DNA of 16,594 bases from Gammaproteobacteria bacterium (GCA_006227015.1 SBGI01000183.1:1-16594), one strand, 5' to 3'; positions 6,274 through 14,837 are shown, counted from the stretch's first letter. Numbers and translations: made by a program. Notes: generated from the sequence alone by a model not told the origin.

Positions 6274-7552
6274 GATAAAACGTTCACATGCGGCGACTAT
6301 CCAGCGCAGCCTGAGCAAACGCTACCGTGCCGAAAAGCGCTTTCGCGCCTATGGCATGATGGCCATCGCCTTCGGCCTGCTCTGTGTGGCGCTGCTGTTT
6401 ATCGACATTATTGGCAAGGGCCACAAGGCGTTCCTGGAAACCTCCATTCAGCTTGAAGTGACCTATGACGCCGACCTGCTGGGCATAACCGACCTGGAAA
6501 ACAAGCAGCAGGTGGCGCTGGCCAACTTCCAGGGCCTGGTGAAAAAAGCTCTGCAGCAGCGGTTTCCCGATGTTAGCAAACGCAAAGAAAAGCGCGAGCT
6601 GTTCTCTCTGGTGAGTAGTGGAGCCGGTTACAAATTGCGAGACCGGCTACTGCATCGCCCCGAGTTGATGGGGCAAACGGAAACCCTGTGGCTGATAGCC
6701 GATGATGACGTGGACACCTACTACAAAAGCATTGGCGATGAGGGCGGCGCCTTTACCGGCCGTACCAGTGAGTTGCGCCAGGGCTGGATTGAGCAACTGG
6801 AGCAGGATGGCGCCATCAAGCTTGGCTTTAACAGTACCTTTTTTACTTCCGGCGACTCTCGCGAACCGGAGCAGGCTGGTATCTGGGGCGCCGCTATGGG
6901 ATCACTGTTTACGCTGGTGGTTACCCTGGTACTGTCATTTCCGATCGGGGTTGCAGCAGCGGTTTATCTTGAAGAATTTGCCCCGAAAAACCGTTGGACC
7001 GACCTGATTGAAGTGAATATCAACAATCTGGCAGCGGTACCGTCGATTATTTTCGGCCTGCTGGGCCTCGCCATATTCATCAACTTCTTCCATGTGCCGC
7101 GTTCTGTGCCGTTGGTGGGTGGCTTGGTGTTAACGCTGATGACCCTGCCCACCATCATTATTTCCAGCCGTGCTGCGATCAAGGCGGTGCCGCCCTCCAT
7201 TCGCGAGGCAGCCATCGGCGTGGGTGCATCCCCGATGCAGGTGGTCCTCCACCATGTCTTGCCGCTGGCCATGCCCGGCATGCTCACCGGCGCTATTATT
7301 GGTATGGCTCAGGCTTTGGGTGAGACGGCGCCACTGCTGATGATCGGTATGGTGGCCTTTATTGTGGATATCCCGGGCGGGTTTACCGACCCGGCAACGG
7401 TACTGCCAGTACAGATTTTCCTTTGGGCGGATAGCCCGGAACGCGCCTTTGTGGAGAAAACCTCTGCGGCGATTATGGTATTGCTGGCATTCCTTATCAT
7501 GATGAACACACTGGCCGTGGTGCTGCGCAAAAAGCTCGAGCGCCGCTGGTAA
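6266..7552 (+). CDS. pstA: Phosphate ABC transporter permease PstA (long form)
   Basis: This is the second channel subunit of the phosphate importer, partner of PstC. It has 428 residues against 296 in E. coli PstA. The surplus is an N-terminal domain (about residues 1-205) with one helix near 28-50 and a long, charged, probably periplasmic stretch; this extension is known in many proteobacterial PstA proteins (DUF3333 type). The core begins with AGIWGAAMGSLFTLVVTLVLS (204-224), then PIGVAAAVYLEEFAPKNRW (226-244) and NINNLAAVPSIIFGLLGLAIF (251-271). The EAA loop is EAAIGVGASPMQVVLHHVLP (314-333), and GMAQALGETAPLLMIGM is at 346-362. Its ATG lies inside the end of pstC, with GGGA (6257-6260) upstream. 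The gene is 21 bp from pstB. Assignment is firm from order and motifs. Confidence 0.94.
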   Translation: MTEIKRSHAATIQRSLSKRYRAEKRFRAYGMMAIAFGLLCVALLFIDIIGKGHKAFLETSIQLEVTYDADLLGITDLENKQQVALANFQGLVKKALQQRFPDVSKRKEKRELFSLVSSGAGYKLRDRLLHRPELMGQTETLWLIADDDVDTYYKSIGDEGGAFTGRTSELRQGWIEQLEQDGAIKLGFNSTFFTSGDSREPEQAGIWGAAMGSLFTLVVTLVLSFPIGVAAAVYLEEFAPKNRWTDLIEVNINNLAAVPSIIFGLLGLAIFINFFHVPRSVPLVGGLVLTLMTLPTIIISSRAAIKAVPPSIREAAIGVGASPMQVVLHHVLPLAMPGMLTGAIIGMAQALGETAPLLMIGMVAFIVDIPGGFTDPATVLPVQIFLWADSPERAFVEKTSAAIMVLLAFLIMMNTLAVVLRKKLERRW

Positions 7553-7573
7553 CCTTTTCAGGACGGACTGATA

Positions 7574-8449
7574 ATGGTGAACAAATTGGTAACAGACACA
7601 GCAACAATGTTAGAAAAAAACGCCAAACCCAAGACCACCGTACCGGATGCGATGGATTATCCCGAACAGGCAATTGGTTCGCCTTTCGTCAGGAATCCAA
7701 AAATGTCCATGCGCAACGTGGATGTGTTCTACGGGGATAAGCAGGCGATTTTCAATGTCAGCGTGGATATTGGCCAGAATGAAGTGATTGCCATGATTGG
7801 CCCGTCGGGCTGTGGTAAATCCACGTTCCTGCGCAGTATCAATCGCATGAACGACACGGTGGAGAGCTGCCGTGTTCAGGGTGAGCTAAGCCTGGACAGT
7901 GAAAATATCTACGGCGCCAAAATGGACCCGGTGGCACTGCGTGCAAGAGTCGGCATGGTGTTCCAGAAACCCAACCCGTTCCCCAAGACCATTTATGACA
8001 ACGTCTCCTATGGTCCCCGTTTGCACGGGCTGGCAAGCCGGCGTGCAGAGCTGGATGAAATTGTGGAGAAGAGTCTGCGCCGGGCCGGGTTGTGGGAAGA
8101 GGTCAAAGACCGCCTTGATCAACCTGGAACAGGCCTGTCGGGCGGGCAACAGCAACGGCTCTGTATTGCCCGGGCAATTGCCATTAGCCCGGAAGTGATC
8201 CTGATGGATGAGCCCTGCTCAGCGCTGGATCCCATTGCCACCGCCAAAATCGAAGAATTAATTGCAGAACTGTCAGAAAATTACACCATTGCGATTGTGA
8301 CGCACTCAATGCAACAGGCAGCCCGGGTTTCCCATCGCACAGCCTATTTTCACCTCGGCCACCTGGTTGAAGTCAACGATACGGAAAGAGTCTTTACGGC
8401 ACCCGAACATGCGTTGACAGAAGCTTATATTACCGGGCGTTTTGGTTAA
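7574..8449 (+). CDS. pstB: Phosphate ABC transporter ATPase PstB
   Basis: This is the cytoplasmic ATPase that drives phosphate import through PstCA. All ABC motifs are intact in the 291 residues: Walker [10 protein letters not shown] (76-84), Q-loop in FQKPNPFP (Gln131), signature LSGGQQQR (188-195), Walker B VILMDEP with the catalytic Glu213, D-loop SALD, and switch His244 in IVTHSMQQA. The ending AYITGRFG is typical of PstB (YITGRYG in E. coli). The first ~43 residues precede the usual family start and look unstructured; E. coli PstB is 257. The ATG at 7574 has AGGA (7560-7563) 10 bases upstream. ATGs at 7703 and 7709 (Met44 and Met46) are possible alternatives, but the long form is open and better spaced from pstA. 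phoU follows 12 bp on. Confidence 0.95.
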   Translation: MVNKLVTDTATMLEKNAKPKTTVPDAMDYPEQAIGSPFVRNPKMSMRNVDVFYGDKQAIFNVSVDIGQNEVIAMIGPSGCGKSTFLRSINRMNDTVESCRVQGELSLDSENIYGAKMDPVALRARVGMVFQKPNPFPKTIYDNVSYGPRLHGLASRRAELDEIVEKSLRRAGLWEEVKDRLDQPGTGLSGGQQQRLCIARAIAISPEVILMDEPCSALDPIATAKIEELIAELSENYTIAIVTHSMQQAARVSHRTAYFHLGHLVEVNDTERVFTAPEHALTEAYITGRFG

Positions 8450-8461
8450 CAGGAGCGATCA

Positions 8462-9160
8462 ATGGACAAGTTAAATCTCGATCAGCATATCTCCAGGCAA
8501 TTCAATGAGGACCTGGAAGAAATCAAAACCAGTATGCTGGAAATGGGCGGCCTGGTAGAAATGCAGGTGGGCGACGCCATTCGTGCCCTGGAAGATGCGG
8601 ACAGCAGACTGGCAGAAAAAGTGATTGAAGTGGAATCGCGCATCGATGAAATGGAGATGGACATCGATGAAACCTGCACCACGCTGATTGCCCGTCGCCA
8701 GCCGGCGGCCAGTGATTTGCGACTGGTGACGGCAGTGTCGAAAACCATCCGCGATCTGGAGCGCATCGGTGACGAAGCCCAGAAAATTGCAAAAATGGCG
8801 ATCAAGCTTTCAGAAGAAGGTGAGGCTCCGCGGGGTTACACCGAAGTGCGGCATATCGGTAACTGCGTACGCAAAATGCTCAATGACTCCCTCGATGCCT
8901 TTTCACGGTTTGATGCCGAGGCAGCGATCGCGACTATGAAAGATGACCGCCAAGTGGACATGGACTATAAGTCGGCGTTGCGGGAAATGATTACCTATAT
9001 GATGGAAGACCCTCGCAGTATTTCCCGTTCCATGAATATTCTTTGGGCGCTGCGTTCCCTGGAGCGGGTTGGCGATCACGCCAAGAATATCTGTGAACAT
9101 ATCGTTTACCTGGTACAGGGAAGAGATATCCGCCATCGGGGCCCCGATGCGCTGAAATAA
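8462..9160 (+). CDS. phoU: Phosphate signalling regulator PhoU
   Basis: PhoU is a peripheral protein that, with PstB and the sensor kinase PhoR, keeps the Pho regulon off when phosphate is plentiful and restrains the transporter. The 232-residue protein is all-helical in character with two related halves. Each half carries the metal-binding-type motif: LERIGDEAQKIAKMA (99-113) and LERVGDHAKNICEHI (200-214). The first half also has RQPAASDLRLV (79-89), typical of the family. Length is close to E. coli PhoU (241). The ATG has AGGAG (8451-8455) six bases upstream. It closes the operon and is followed by an intrinsic terminator. No phoB or phoR gene is in the window, so those partners must be elsewhere. 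Confidence 0.95.
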   Translation: MDKLNLDQHISRQFNEDLEEIKTSMLEMGGLVEMQVGDAIRALEDADSRLAEKVIEVESRIDEMEMDIDETCTTLIARRQPAASDLRLVTAVSKTIRDLERIGDEAQKIAKMAIKLSEEGEAPRGYTEVRHIGNCVRKMLNDSLDAFSRFDAEAAIATMKDDRQVDMDYKSALREMITYMMEDPRSISRSMNILWALRSLERVGDHAKNICEHIVYLVQGRDIRHRGPDALK

Positions 9161-9176
9161 AGCGGGCTTCAGCAAT

Positions 9177-9205
9177 AAAAACCGGATAATTTATCCGGTT
9201 TTTTT
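9177..9205 (+). terminator. Intrinsic terminator of the pst-phoU operon
   Basis: The stem ACCGGAT (9181-9187) pairs with ATCCGGT (9193-9199) around AATTT. It can be extended by AAAA before and TTTT after, with a run of seven T in all. It begins 17 bp after the phoU stop. The flanking A and T runs mean it could work in both directions. Confidence 0.88.
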
Positions 9206-9268
9206 GTGCCCGAATAGGACGTAAACTTAAAGCTCCCTTCTTACCTCTGAAGCTTCCGGAGATCACCT

Positions 9269-9925
9269 TTGAAAGAACTGTTCGAGAAAAATGTTGCCTG
9301 GGCCAAGTCCATGAAAGAGGCTGACCCGACGTTTTTTGAACGCCTTTGCAAACAGCAGGCTCCTGAATTTCTCTGGATAGGTTGTTCCGACAGCCGCGTT
9401 CCGGCGAACGAGATTGTTGGCCTGATGCCCGGTGAACTGTTTGTTCACCGCAACGTCGCCAACATGGTGGTTCACAGTGACCTTAACTGTCTGTCTGTCA
9501 TGCAATATGCAGTGGAATACCTCAAGGTTAAGCATGTGATAGTGTGTGGTCACTATGGCTGTGGTGGTGTAAAAGCAGCGGTAGAGAAGGAAAACCTTGG
9601 GTTGATTGACCATTGGTTGCTTAATGTTCAGGACGTGCAGTATATCCACCAGGCCTACCTCACAGAAGGCTGTAACAAAGACAAAGTAATTGATGAAGTT
9701 TGTGAATTGAATGTCATTGAGCAGGTGGTCAATGTCTGTAAAACCAACATCATCCGAGATGCGTGGGCGCGGGGACAGGAGCTCACCGTGCACGGCTGGA
9801 TCTACGGGATTGGTGATGGACTATTGCGGGATCTGGAAGTTAATATTAATTGTCGCGAGGAAATTCGCAGTGTCTACCATGCGGCGGCGGAGAAAATTAA
9901 ACGTCGCTATGCAATCTCAACCTGA
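9269..9925 (+). CDS. can: Beta-class carbonic anhydrase
   Basis: This cytoplasmic zinc enzyme interconverts CO2 and bicarbonate, supplying bicarbonate to carboxylases for fatty acid, nucleotide and arginine synthesis. The 218-residue protein is collinear with E. coli Can (220). Zinc ligands and the catalytic dyad are present: C39 and D41-x-R43 in WIGCSDSRVP, and H95 and C98 in CGHYGCGGV. PGELFVHRNVAN (54-65), DLNCLSVMQYAV (71-82), GLIDHWLL, CELNVIEQV and TVHGWIYGIGDGLLRDL also match. The start is TTG: GGAG (9258-9261) lies 7 bases before it, no in-frame ATG is upstream, and the alignment with E. coli begins there (MK). It follows the pst terminator and precedes a crotonase gene by 34 bp, perhaps as an operon with it. 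The class is certain; can versus cynT naming rests on similarity. Confidence 0.93.
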   Translation: MKELFEKNVAWAKSMKEADPTFFERLCKQQAPEFLWIGCSDSRVPANEIVGLMPGELFVHRNVANMVVHSDLNCLSVMQYAVEYLKVKHVIVCGHYGCGGVKAAVEKENLGLIDHWLLNVQDVQYIHQAYLTEGCNKDKVIDEVCELNVIEQVVNVCKTNIIRDAWARGQELTVHGWIYGIGDGLLRDLEVNINCREEIRSVYHAAAEKIKRRYAIST

Positions 9926-9959
9926 TCACTCCTGAACCCGTAGATGGGAAGGCTGTAAT

Positions 9960-10727
9960 ATGAGTAATTCAGATGACCCTGTTTTGTTATCCATGGATGG
10001 AGCGATCGCCCGCATCCTTCTCAACAACCCCGCCAAACACAATTCACTGACTGCTCAGGGCATTGACCTGTTCATCGACCAGCTGGATCGTGTTGAAGCC
10101 AACAAAAACATCCGCGTGTTGGTGATTACCGGCCAGGGTGAAAAAACCTTCTGTGCCGGAGCATCTCTTGAGCAGATGTCTTCCGGTGATATGACTGGTG
10201 AGAAATTCGAAACCCTGACCGACCGCTTGGCTGCCATGCCGATGCCGGTGGTCTGTGCCCTCAATGGCAGTGTTTACGGCGGTGGTTCCGAGCTCGGGTT
10301 GTGTTGTGACTACCGTATCGGTGTCCACGGTATGCGCCTCAAGGTACCGGCAGCAGAAATTGGTCTCTGCTATCCCATGAACGGTATCCGTCGATACGTG
10401 AAGCGACTGGGTGTGACTACAGCCAAACGTATTCTTATCTCTTCAGAAATACTGGAGTCGGAAACATTGCTGCGGGTAGGTTACCTGACCCACCTGGTGC
10501 TTCAGGATGAGCTGGAGACCGAAACCATGAAGTTGGTGGAAAGTCTGCTGCCACTGTCCCCGCTGACGGTTGCGACCATGAAGCAGCTTTGTGACCAGAT
10601 GGCCGATGGCAATTTGGACCTGGCCAGGGCACTGATTCAGATTGAGCGCTGCCATACCTCCGGCGACTTGAAAGAGGGGCTGCAGGCGCGCCGCGAAGAT
10701 CGCGATCCGGTGTTTACCAGCCGCTGA
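9960..10727 (+). CDS. Enoyl-CoA hydratase/isomerase (crotonase) family protein
   Basis: This is a 255-residue single-domain crotonase-fold protein acting on an acyl-CoA. The two backbone oxyanion-hole segments are visible: FCAGASLEQM (64-73) and NGSVYGGGSELGLCCDYRIG (102-121). Glu111, in GGGSE, corresponds to Glu144 of rat mitochondrial hydratase. The place of the second catalytic Glu (Glu164, in a PE motif) appears to be Ala131 in VPAAEIGL, although Glu133 lies two residues on. Simple hydratase activity is therefore doubtful, and the protein could be an isomerase, hydrolase or other crotonase. I give no gene name. The ATG has GGGAAGG (9946-9952) seven bases upstream. It follows the carbonic anhydrase gene by 34 bp and converges on putA with 9 bp between stops; I see no terminator there. 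Confidence 0.85.
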   Translation: MSNSDDPVLLSMDGAIARILLNNPAKHNSLTAQGIDLFIDQLDRVEANKNIRVLVITGQGEKTFCAGASLEQMSSGDMTGEKFETLTDRLAAMPMPVVCALNGSVYGGGSELGLCCDYRIGVHGMRLKVPAAEIGLCYPMNGIRRYVKRLGVTTAKRILISSEILESETLLRVGYLTHLVLQDELETETMKLVESLLPLSPLTVATMKQLCDQMADGNLDLARALIQIERCHTSGDLKEGLQARREDRDPVFTSR

Positions 10728-10736
10728 TTGGCGGGC

Positions 10737-13700
10737 TTAGTCGTCGGGCAAACCAAACAGCGCGGTATTTCCTCCCCGGGCAGTGATATTCTCGCTGCGT
10801 GCTTTTTCGATCGCGAAGGCGGTGAGGTAGTGGGGGCCACCGGCTTTGGGTCCGGTGCCGGACAGGCCGCAACCGCCAAAAGGCTGACAACCCACAACGG
10901 CACCGACCATATTGCGGTTGATATAGGTATTGCCCACCCGTGTGCGCTTGAACACCTGTTCGGCAAACCCGCTGATTCGGCTGTGGATTCCCAGTGTCAG
11001 TCCGTAACCACAGTCATTAATCTGAGTAATCACACTGTCTAACTCGCTGGAACGGTATCGAATAACGTGCAGAATCGGCCCGAAAATCTCTTCCGTTAAC
11101 TGTGACAGCTGGTTGATTTCGAAAATATGGGGAGCGACAAACCAGCCATTCAGGGAATGGGGCAATGTCAGTTTTGCAAGCAGGTTACCTTCTGACCTCA
11201 TACGGGAAATATGTGCATCGAGTCTTTCCCGGGCTGCCTTGTCAATCACCGGGCCTATATCTGTGCACAGCAAGCCCGGATCACCCAGTTGCAGGCTTTG
11301 TAAGGCACCGGCAAGTGTCTGTAACAGAGAGTCGGCAATATCCTCTTGAACAAACAATACGCGCAGTGCCGAACAGCGTTGCCCGGCGCTGAGGAAGGCC
11401 GATCGAATCACGTCATCGACAACCTGTTCTGGCAGGGCTGTGGAATCCACCACCATGACATTCTGTCCGCCGGTTTCGGCAATCAGGGGAACAATCGCTC
11501 CCTCTCTTTCTGCCAGCGTACGTTGAATGGTATGGGCAGTGTTGGTCGAACCGGTAAAGGCAACGCCGGCGATGCGCGGGTCAGGCAAAAGGTGGTTGCC
11601 CAGTGTCTGTCCATCGCCGGTTAACAGGTGTAAAACCTCTGCTGGAACACCTGCCTGGTGGAAAAGTTGTGTGGCAAAGGCCGCCACCAGAGGGGTTTGT
11701 GCAGCCGGCTTGGCAATGACAGCATTGCCCGCTGCCAGAGCAGCGGCAACCTGGCCGGTAAAGATCGCCAAAGGGAAATTCCACGGACTGATACAAACGA
11801 ACACGCCGCGGCCATGGAGGCTGAGCTGGTTGTCTTCACCGGTTGGTCCGGGCAACGGCAGTGGCTCGGCAAAATGGCGTCGGGATTGCAGGCTGTAGTA
11901 GTGGCAAAAATCAATGGCCTCGCGCACCTCGGCAATGGCATCGTCAAGAGTGCGTCCGGCCTCTCTGACAATCAATGTGACCAGCGAATAAAATTCTGCA
12001 GACAGCAGTGCCGCTGTCTGCTCCAGGGCGTCAGCCCGGAGGTGGCCACCTTGCAGATCCCAGCCGGGTTGTGCACGACAGGCCGAATCCAGGGCATCCT
12101 CGATATCTTCGGCCTTGCTGTCACTGGCCAAACCAATGGTTTTTCCATCGGCAGGGGAGAGCACCGGTTGCAGTCTTCCAGCCCTCATGGTGCCGTCAAT
12201 GATGGGCCCCGCACGCCAGTTTATGGCGTCGGCCTTTGCTATAGCACGAAGCAGTTTTTCCACTTCTCGCGGGTTATTGAGGTCAATGCCCGGAGAATTA
12301 CTGCGGGGTTCTTTTGAAGCAAGGTACAGGTCAGGTGGTTTGGGTATATGGCGGTGTCGGCGGCTTTGGGATGACCGCACCTGAGGCAACAGGGGTTGTA
12401 CCAGTTCGTCTACGGGGACTTGCTGGTCCAGCAGGCGGTTAACAAAGGAGGTGTTGGCGCCATTCTCCAGTAAACGTCGCACCAGGTAGGGTAACAATTC
12501 CCGGTGCTGGCCAACCGGGGCATAAATGCGCACAGAGGGTAGTGGCTGCTGTTGTCCCTCATAGTGAACCCGTAACTGGTGATAGAGCAATTCGCCCATG
12601 CCATGCAGGCGCTGCAATTCATAGTTGGCGTCGCCTGCCATCTGGAGAATGGCTGCGACAGTTTGCGCATTGTGTGTGGCAAATTGTGGGTAGATCTGTT
12701 CTGGGCTAGACAGTAGCAGGTTGGCGCAATGCAAATAGCAATAATCGGTATTTACCTTGCGAGTGAACACCGGGTAATCACTGAGCCCGGCTTCCTGGGC
12801 CAGTTTGATTTCAGTGTCCCAGTAGGCACCTTTCACCAGTCGCACCATCAGCTGCCGGTGGGTATCTTTTGCCAGTGCAATCAGCCACTGTGCCACCAGT
12901 GGTGCACGTTTCTGGTAGGCCTGAAGTACAAAACCCAAACCCTGCCAGTCCTGTAATGCGGGATCACGAGCCAGGGCTTCAAAAAGATCCAGAGATAAAT
13001 CCAGCCGTGACGCTTCCTCGGCATCAATGCTGAAACCAATTTGTTGATCCCGGGCAGCCATGGCAAGCGCACGCAGGCGAGCCAGCAGATCGGCCATGAC
13101 GGACTGGCGCTGGCTAAACTGGTAGCGGGGGTGCAGGGCGGACAGTTTTACAGAAATGCCATCTGCACGTTGTACCTCACCAGCCTGGGTAGCTGCACCG
13201 ATTTGGCAGATGGCTTCAGCATAAGCGTCAAAATACCGCTTGGCATCGGCCTCTGTTCTGGCGCCCTCGCCAAGCATATCGAAGGAGAATCGCTCCTCGC
13301 TGGTGGCTTCAGCGCGACCGCGCTCCATGGCTTCCGGTAGCGTACGCCCCATCACGTACTGACTGCCCATAATACGCATGGCCTGCATCATGGCTTTGCG
13401 CACGACAGGTTCTCCAAGGCGGTTGATCAGTCGCCGCACCCAGCCGGGTGGGTCTTCGGTGATGCCTTGATCCAGAGTCAGCACTTCACCCGTTAGCATA
13501 AGCCCCCACACAGAGGCATTGACGAATAGTGATTCGGAGTGCCCCCGGTGGCTGGCCCAGTCTCCCTCCCGCAGCTTTTCGGCGATTAACTGATCTGCTG
13601 TGGCCTCATCGGGGACCCTCAACAGGGCTTCGGCCAGGCACATCAGGGCAATGCCTTCACGGTTTGACAGCCCGAATTCCTGAAGAAAGGATTCCAGTGA

Positions 13701-13880
13701 GCCCTGGCGTTGCTTATCGCTGCGGCAGGCTGTGACGAGTTGACGAGCCAGCGCCAGAGATAAGCGCTGTTGATGTTCATCCATTGGGGGTGTTGAAAGC
13801 AGTTGCTCAACACATACCTGCTCATCAGCACAGGTGGTTTTTTGTATCAGGGTTCTGAGATCAGAGAGAGACATACGCAC
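10737..13880 (-). CDS. putA: Bifunctional proline dehydrogenase / P5C dehydrogenase PutA (minimal type)
   Basis: PutA oxidises proline to glutamate in two steps: an FAD proline dehydrogenase, then an NAD-dependent delta-1-pyrroline-5-carboxylate dehydrogenase, with the intermediate channelled between them. In 1047 residues the order is an N-terminal helical arm, the PRODH barrel (about 170-490), a linker and the ALDH domain (about 550-1030). PRODH motifs: SVKLSALHPRY (243-253), VRLVKGAYWDTEIK (346-359), FATHNAQT (400-407), LHGMGE (425-430) and the substrate arginines R468-R469. ALDH motifs: SPWNFPLAIF (698-707), Glu802 in AETGGQN, catalytic Cys836 in SAGQRCSA, and EIFGP (931-935). It lacks the N-terminal ribbon-helix-helix DNA-binding domain and the extra C-terminal domain of E. 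coli PutA (1320 residues), so it should not regulate itself. GTG 13880 and ATG 13874 are both possible starts; neither has a good ribosome site. Confidence 0.93.
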   Translation of the reverse strand: MRMSLSDLRTLIQKTTCADEQVCVEQLLSTPPMDEHQQRLSLALARQLVTACRSDKQRQGSLESFLQEFGLSNREGIALMCLAEALLRVPDEATADQLIAEKLREGDWASHRGHSESLFVNASVWGLMLTGEVLTLDQGITEDPPGWVRRLINRLGEPVVRKAMMQAMRIMGSQYVMGRTLPEAMERGRAEATSEERFSFDMLGEGARTEADAKRYFDAYAEAICQIGAATQAGEVQRADGISVKLSALHPRYQFSQRQSVMADLLARLRALAMAARDQQIGFSIDAEEASRLDLSLDLFEALARDPALQDWQGLGFVLQAYQKRAPLVAQWLIALAKDTHRQLMVRLVKGAYWDTEIKLAQEAGLSDYPVFTRKVNTDYCYLHCANLLLSSPEQIYPQFATHNAQTVAAILQMAGDANYELQRLHGMGELLYHQLRVHYEGQQQPLPSVRIYAPVGQHRELLPYLVRRLLENGANTSFVNRLLDQQVPVDELVQPLLPQVRSSQSRRHRHIPKPPDLYLASKEPRSNSPGIDLNNPREVEKLLRAIAKADAINWRAGPIIDGTMRAGRLQPVLSPADGKTIGLASDSKAEDIEDALDSACRAQPGWDLQGGHLRADALEQTAALLSAEFYSLVTLIVREAGRTLDDAIAEVREAIDFCHYYSLQSRRHFAEPLPLPGPTGEDNQLSLHGRGVFVCISPWNFPLAIFTGQVAAALAAGNAVIAKPAAQTPLVAAFATQLFHQAGVPAEVLHLLTGDGQTLGNHLLPDPRIAGVAFTGSTNTAHTIQRTLAEREGAIVPLIAETGGQNVMVVDSTALPEQVVDDVIRSAFLSAGQRCSALRVLFVQEDIADSLLQTLAGALQSLQLGDPGLLCTDIGPVIDKAARERLDAHISRMRSEGNLLAKLTLPHSLNGWFVAPHIFEINQLSQLTEEIFGPILHVIRYRSSELDSVITQINDCGYGLTLGIHSRISGFAEQVFKRTRVGNTYINRNMVGAVVGCQPFGGCGLSGTGPKAGGPHYLTAFAIEKARSENITARGGNTALFGLPDD

Positions 13881-13991
13881 TCATACCAGCAGATAACACA
13901 CAACTAAGTATGGGTCGGGTTGAGGCAGGTTTCGACAGAATTGCTGCTACCAAGAGGGAGTATCGAGCCGCAAGATCGCAAATTTTCAGTA

Positions 13992-13997
13992 ATTATA
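13992..13997 (-). promoter_or_regulatory. Candidate -10 box for putA
   Basis: On the minus strand this is a perfect TATAAT, inside an AT-rich run 112 bp upstream of putA. The matching -35 is poor (TTATGT, 16 bp away), so an activator or another sigma factor may be needed. Low certainty, since AT-rich DNA gives such matches by chance. Confidence 0.35.
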
Positions 13998-14500
13998 AAG
14001 AGTTATTTATAGAACATAATGTTATTTCAGAGGATGTGGCCGTAGTGCACAGATAATTTGTGGCATATAACTGATTGATTTATAGACTTTTTAGTTATCG
14101 TTTTTAACAGAATTATCCCGAACTCCATATAAAAAATGGGTAATCGCATTGCTAAATGAATATTAGACTTCTCATCAATTTGATAAATAGTGCACAAAAA
14201 ACAAACAGCTACTGATTATTCTGTGATCAATTACATGACTTTTAGCGCTGCCACTTTCCTGCTGATCATTTTATGACCACTATTTGACTGAAGATTTGGG
14301 TGCCTATATCGTGCCTGCAACCTAAAGGTTGGCCCTCAAAAGTCGACCTGAAAAATGGACAGTATTTACACAGCATCACAATAACAGCGCAAGGAAATGC
14401 GCCCAATGTTTGACTGGTTGGCCTTGAATATAAAGGGTGGTAGTCAGGCACATTCGATGGTTCTGCATCGCTAAGACACCGGATTTCCGGATAAATAAAA

Positions 14501-14532
14501 CAAGAAACAAAAAAGCCCAGGATCAGGCTTTA
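14501..14532 (-). terminator. Leftward intrinsic terminator in the putA-protease gap
   Basis: On the minus strand AAAGCC (14531-14526) pairs with GGCTTT (14517-14512) around an 8-nt loop. Further T follow, then GTTTCTTG. The plus-strand reading has no T run after the stem, so it works only leftward. No leftward gene is evident upstream of it. Confidence 0.55.
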
Positions 14533-14710
14533 TCGGGTTACTGCGTGCTTTTCGCAGGCAAGGTGAGATATCTCGCGAAAGTGTTGGATCTCATCAAGCG
14601 CGTCATTAATTCCGGGCTTTACGACAGGGAATGTCGGCAGGACAGGGACGAAACAACAAGAATTGAGTGGCGAATGGATGCCAGTGGAACAGGGATGGCA
14701 AAAGGGAGCT

Positions 14711-14732
14711 GGGAGGTCGGGATTGGCCTCCC
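14711..14732 (+). repeat. Inverted repeat (hairpin) in the protease leader
   Basis: GGGAGG (14711-14716) and CCTCCC (14727-14732) form a 6-bp GC-rich stem. It can extend by T-G, C-G and G-T pairs to a GGAT loop. No T run follows, so it is not a terminator. It lies about 105 bp before the protease start and could be leader structure. Confidence 0.45.
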
Positions 14733-14837
14733 GTTTGCTGCGAGGGCTGTGCCTGGTGGGACAGTTCGCGGCAAGAGCAAAAATAACCGGTAGCAGAAGG
14801 AGACGTACCAAAAACGTTGATGACACAGTTTTAATGA

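Larger units (their letters stand above)
13881..14837. other. 957-bp gap between putA and the protease gene, no convincing gene
   Basis: The left half (to about 14300) is AT-rich and holds no open frame of note. It contains a candidate putA -10 box and a 9-bp direct repeat, TAGTGCACA, at 14043-14051 and 14188-14196. A small hairpin, CAACC-TAAA-GGTTG, lies at 14318-14331. The right half is more GC-rich and purine-rich on the plus strand. It has a leftward terminator (14501-14532), short hairpins, a 9-bp imperfect stem at 14711-14732, and GACAGGGA twice (14623-14630, 14641-14648). Several frames of about 100 codons cross it on both strands, but none has a ribosome site or recognisable family. 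The region may be the long leader of the protease gene, a small RNA locus, or a decayed gene. Confidence 0.6.

Noticed and set aside
9263..9793. 176-codon open frame on the minus strand
   Set aside because: It lies wholly antisense to the carbonic anhydrase gene, whose product matches E. coli Can across its length; the reverse frame shows no family motif.
14221..14236. CRP-like site TGTGATCAATTACATG
   Set aside because: The left half matches TGTGA, but the right half matches TCACA at only two of five positions, and no clear promoter is at a suitable distance.
14437..14793. 118-codon plus-strand frame starting at GTG
   Set aside because: There is no Shine-Dalgarno, no hydrophobic or family pattern, and it starts inside AT-rich DNA. 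I could not support it as a gene.
14531..14837. Searched for a riboswitch (c-di-GMP type) or tRNA in the protease leader
   Set aside because: No GEMM-like conserved core, no T-loop GGTTCGA-type sequence and no cloverleaf pairing were found on either strand.
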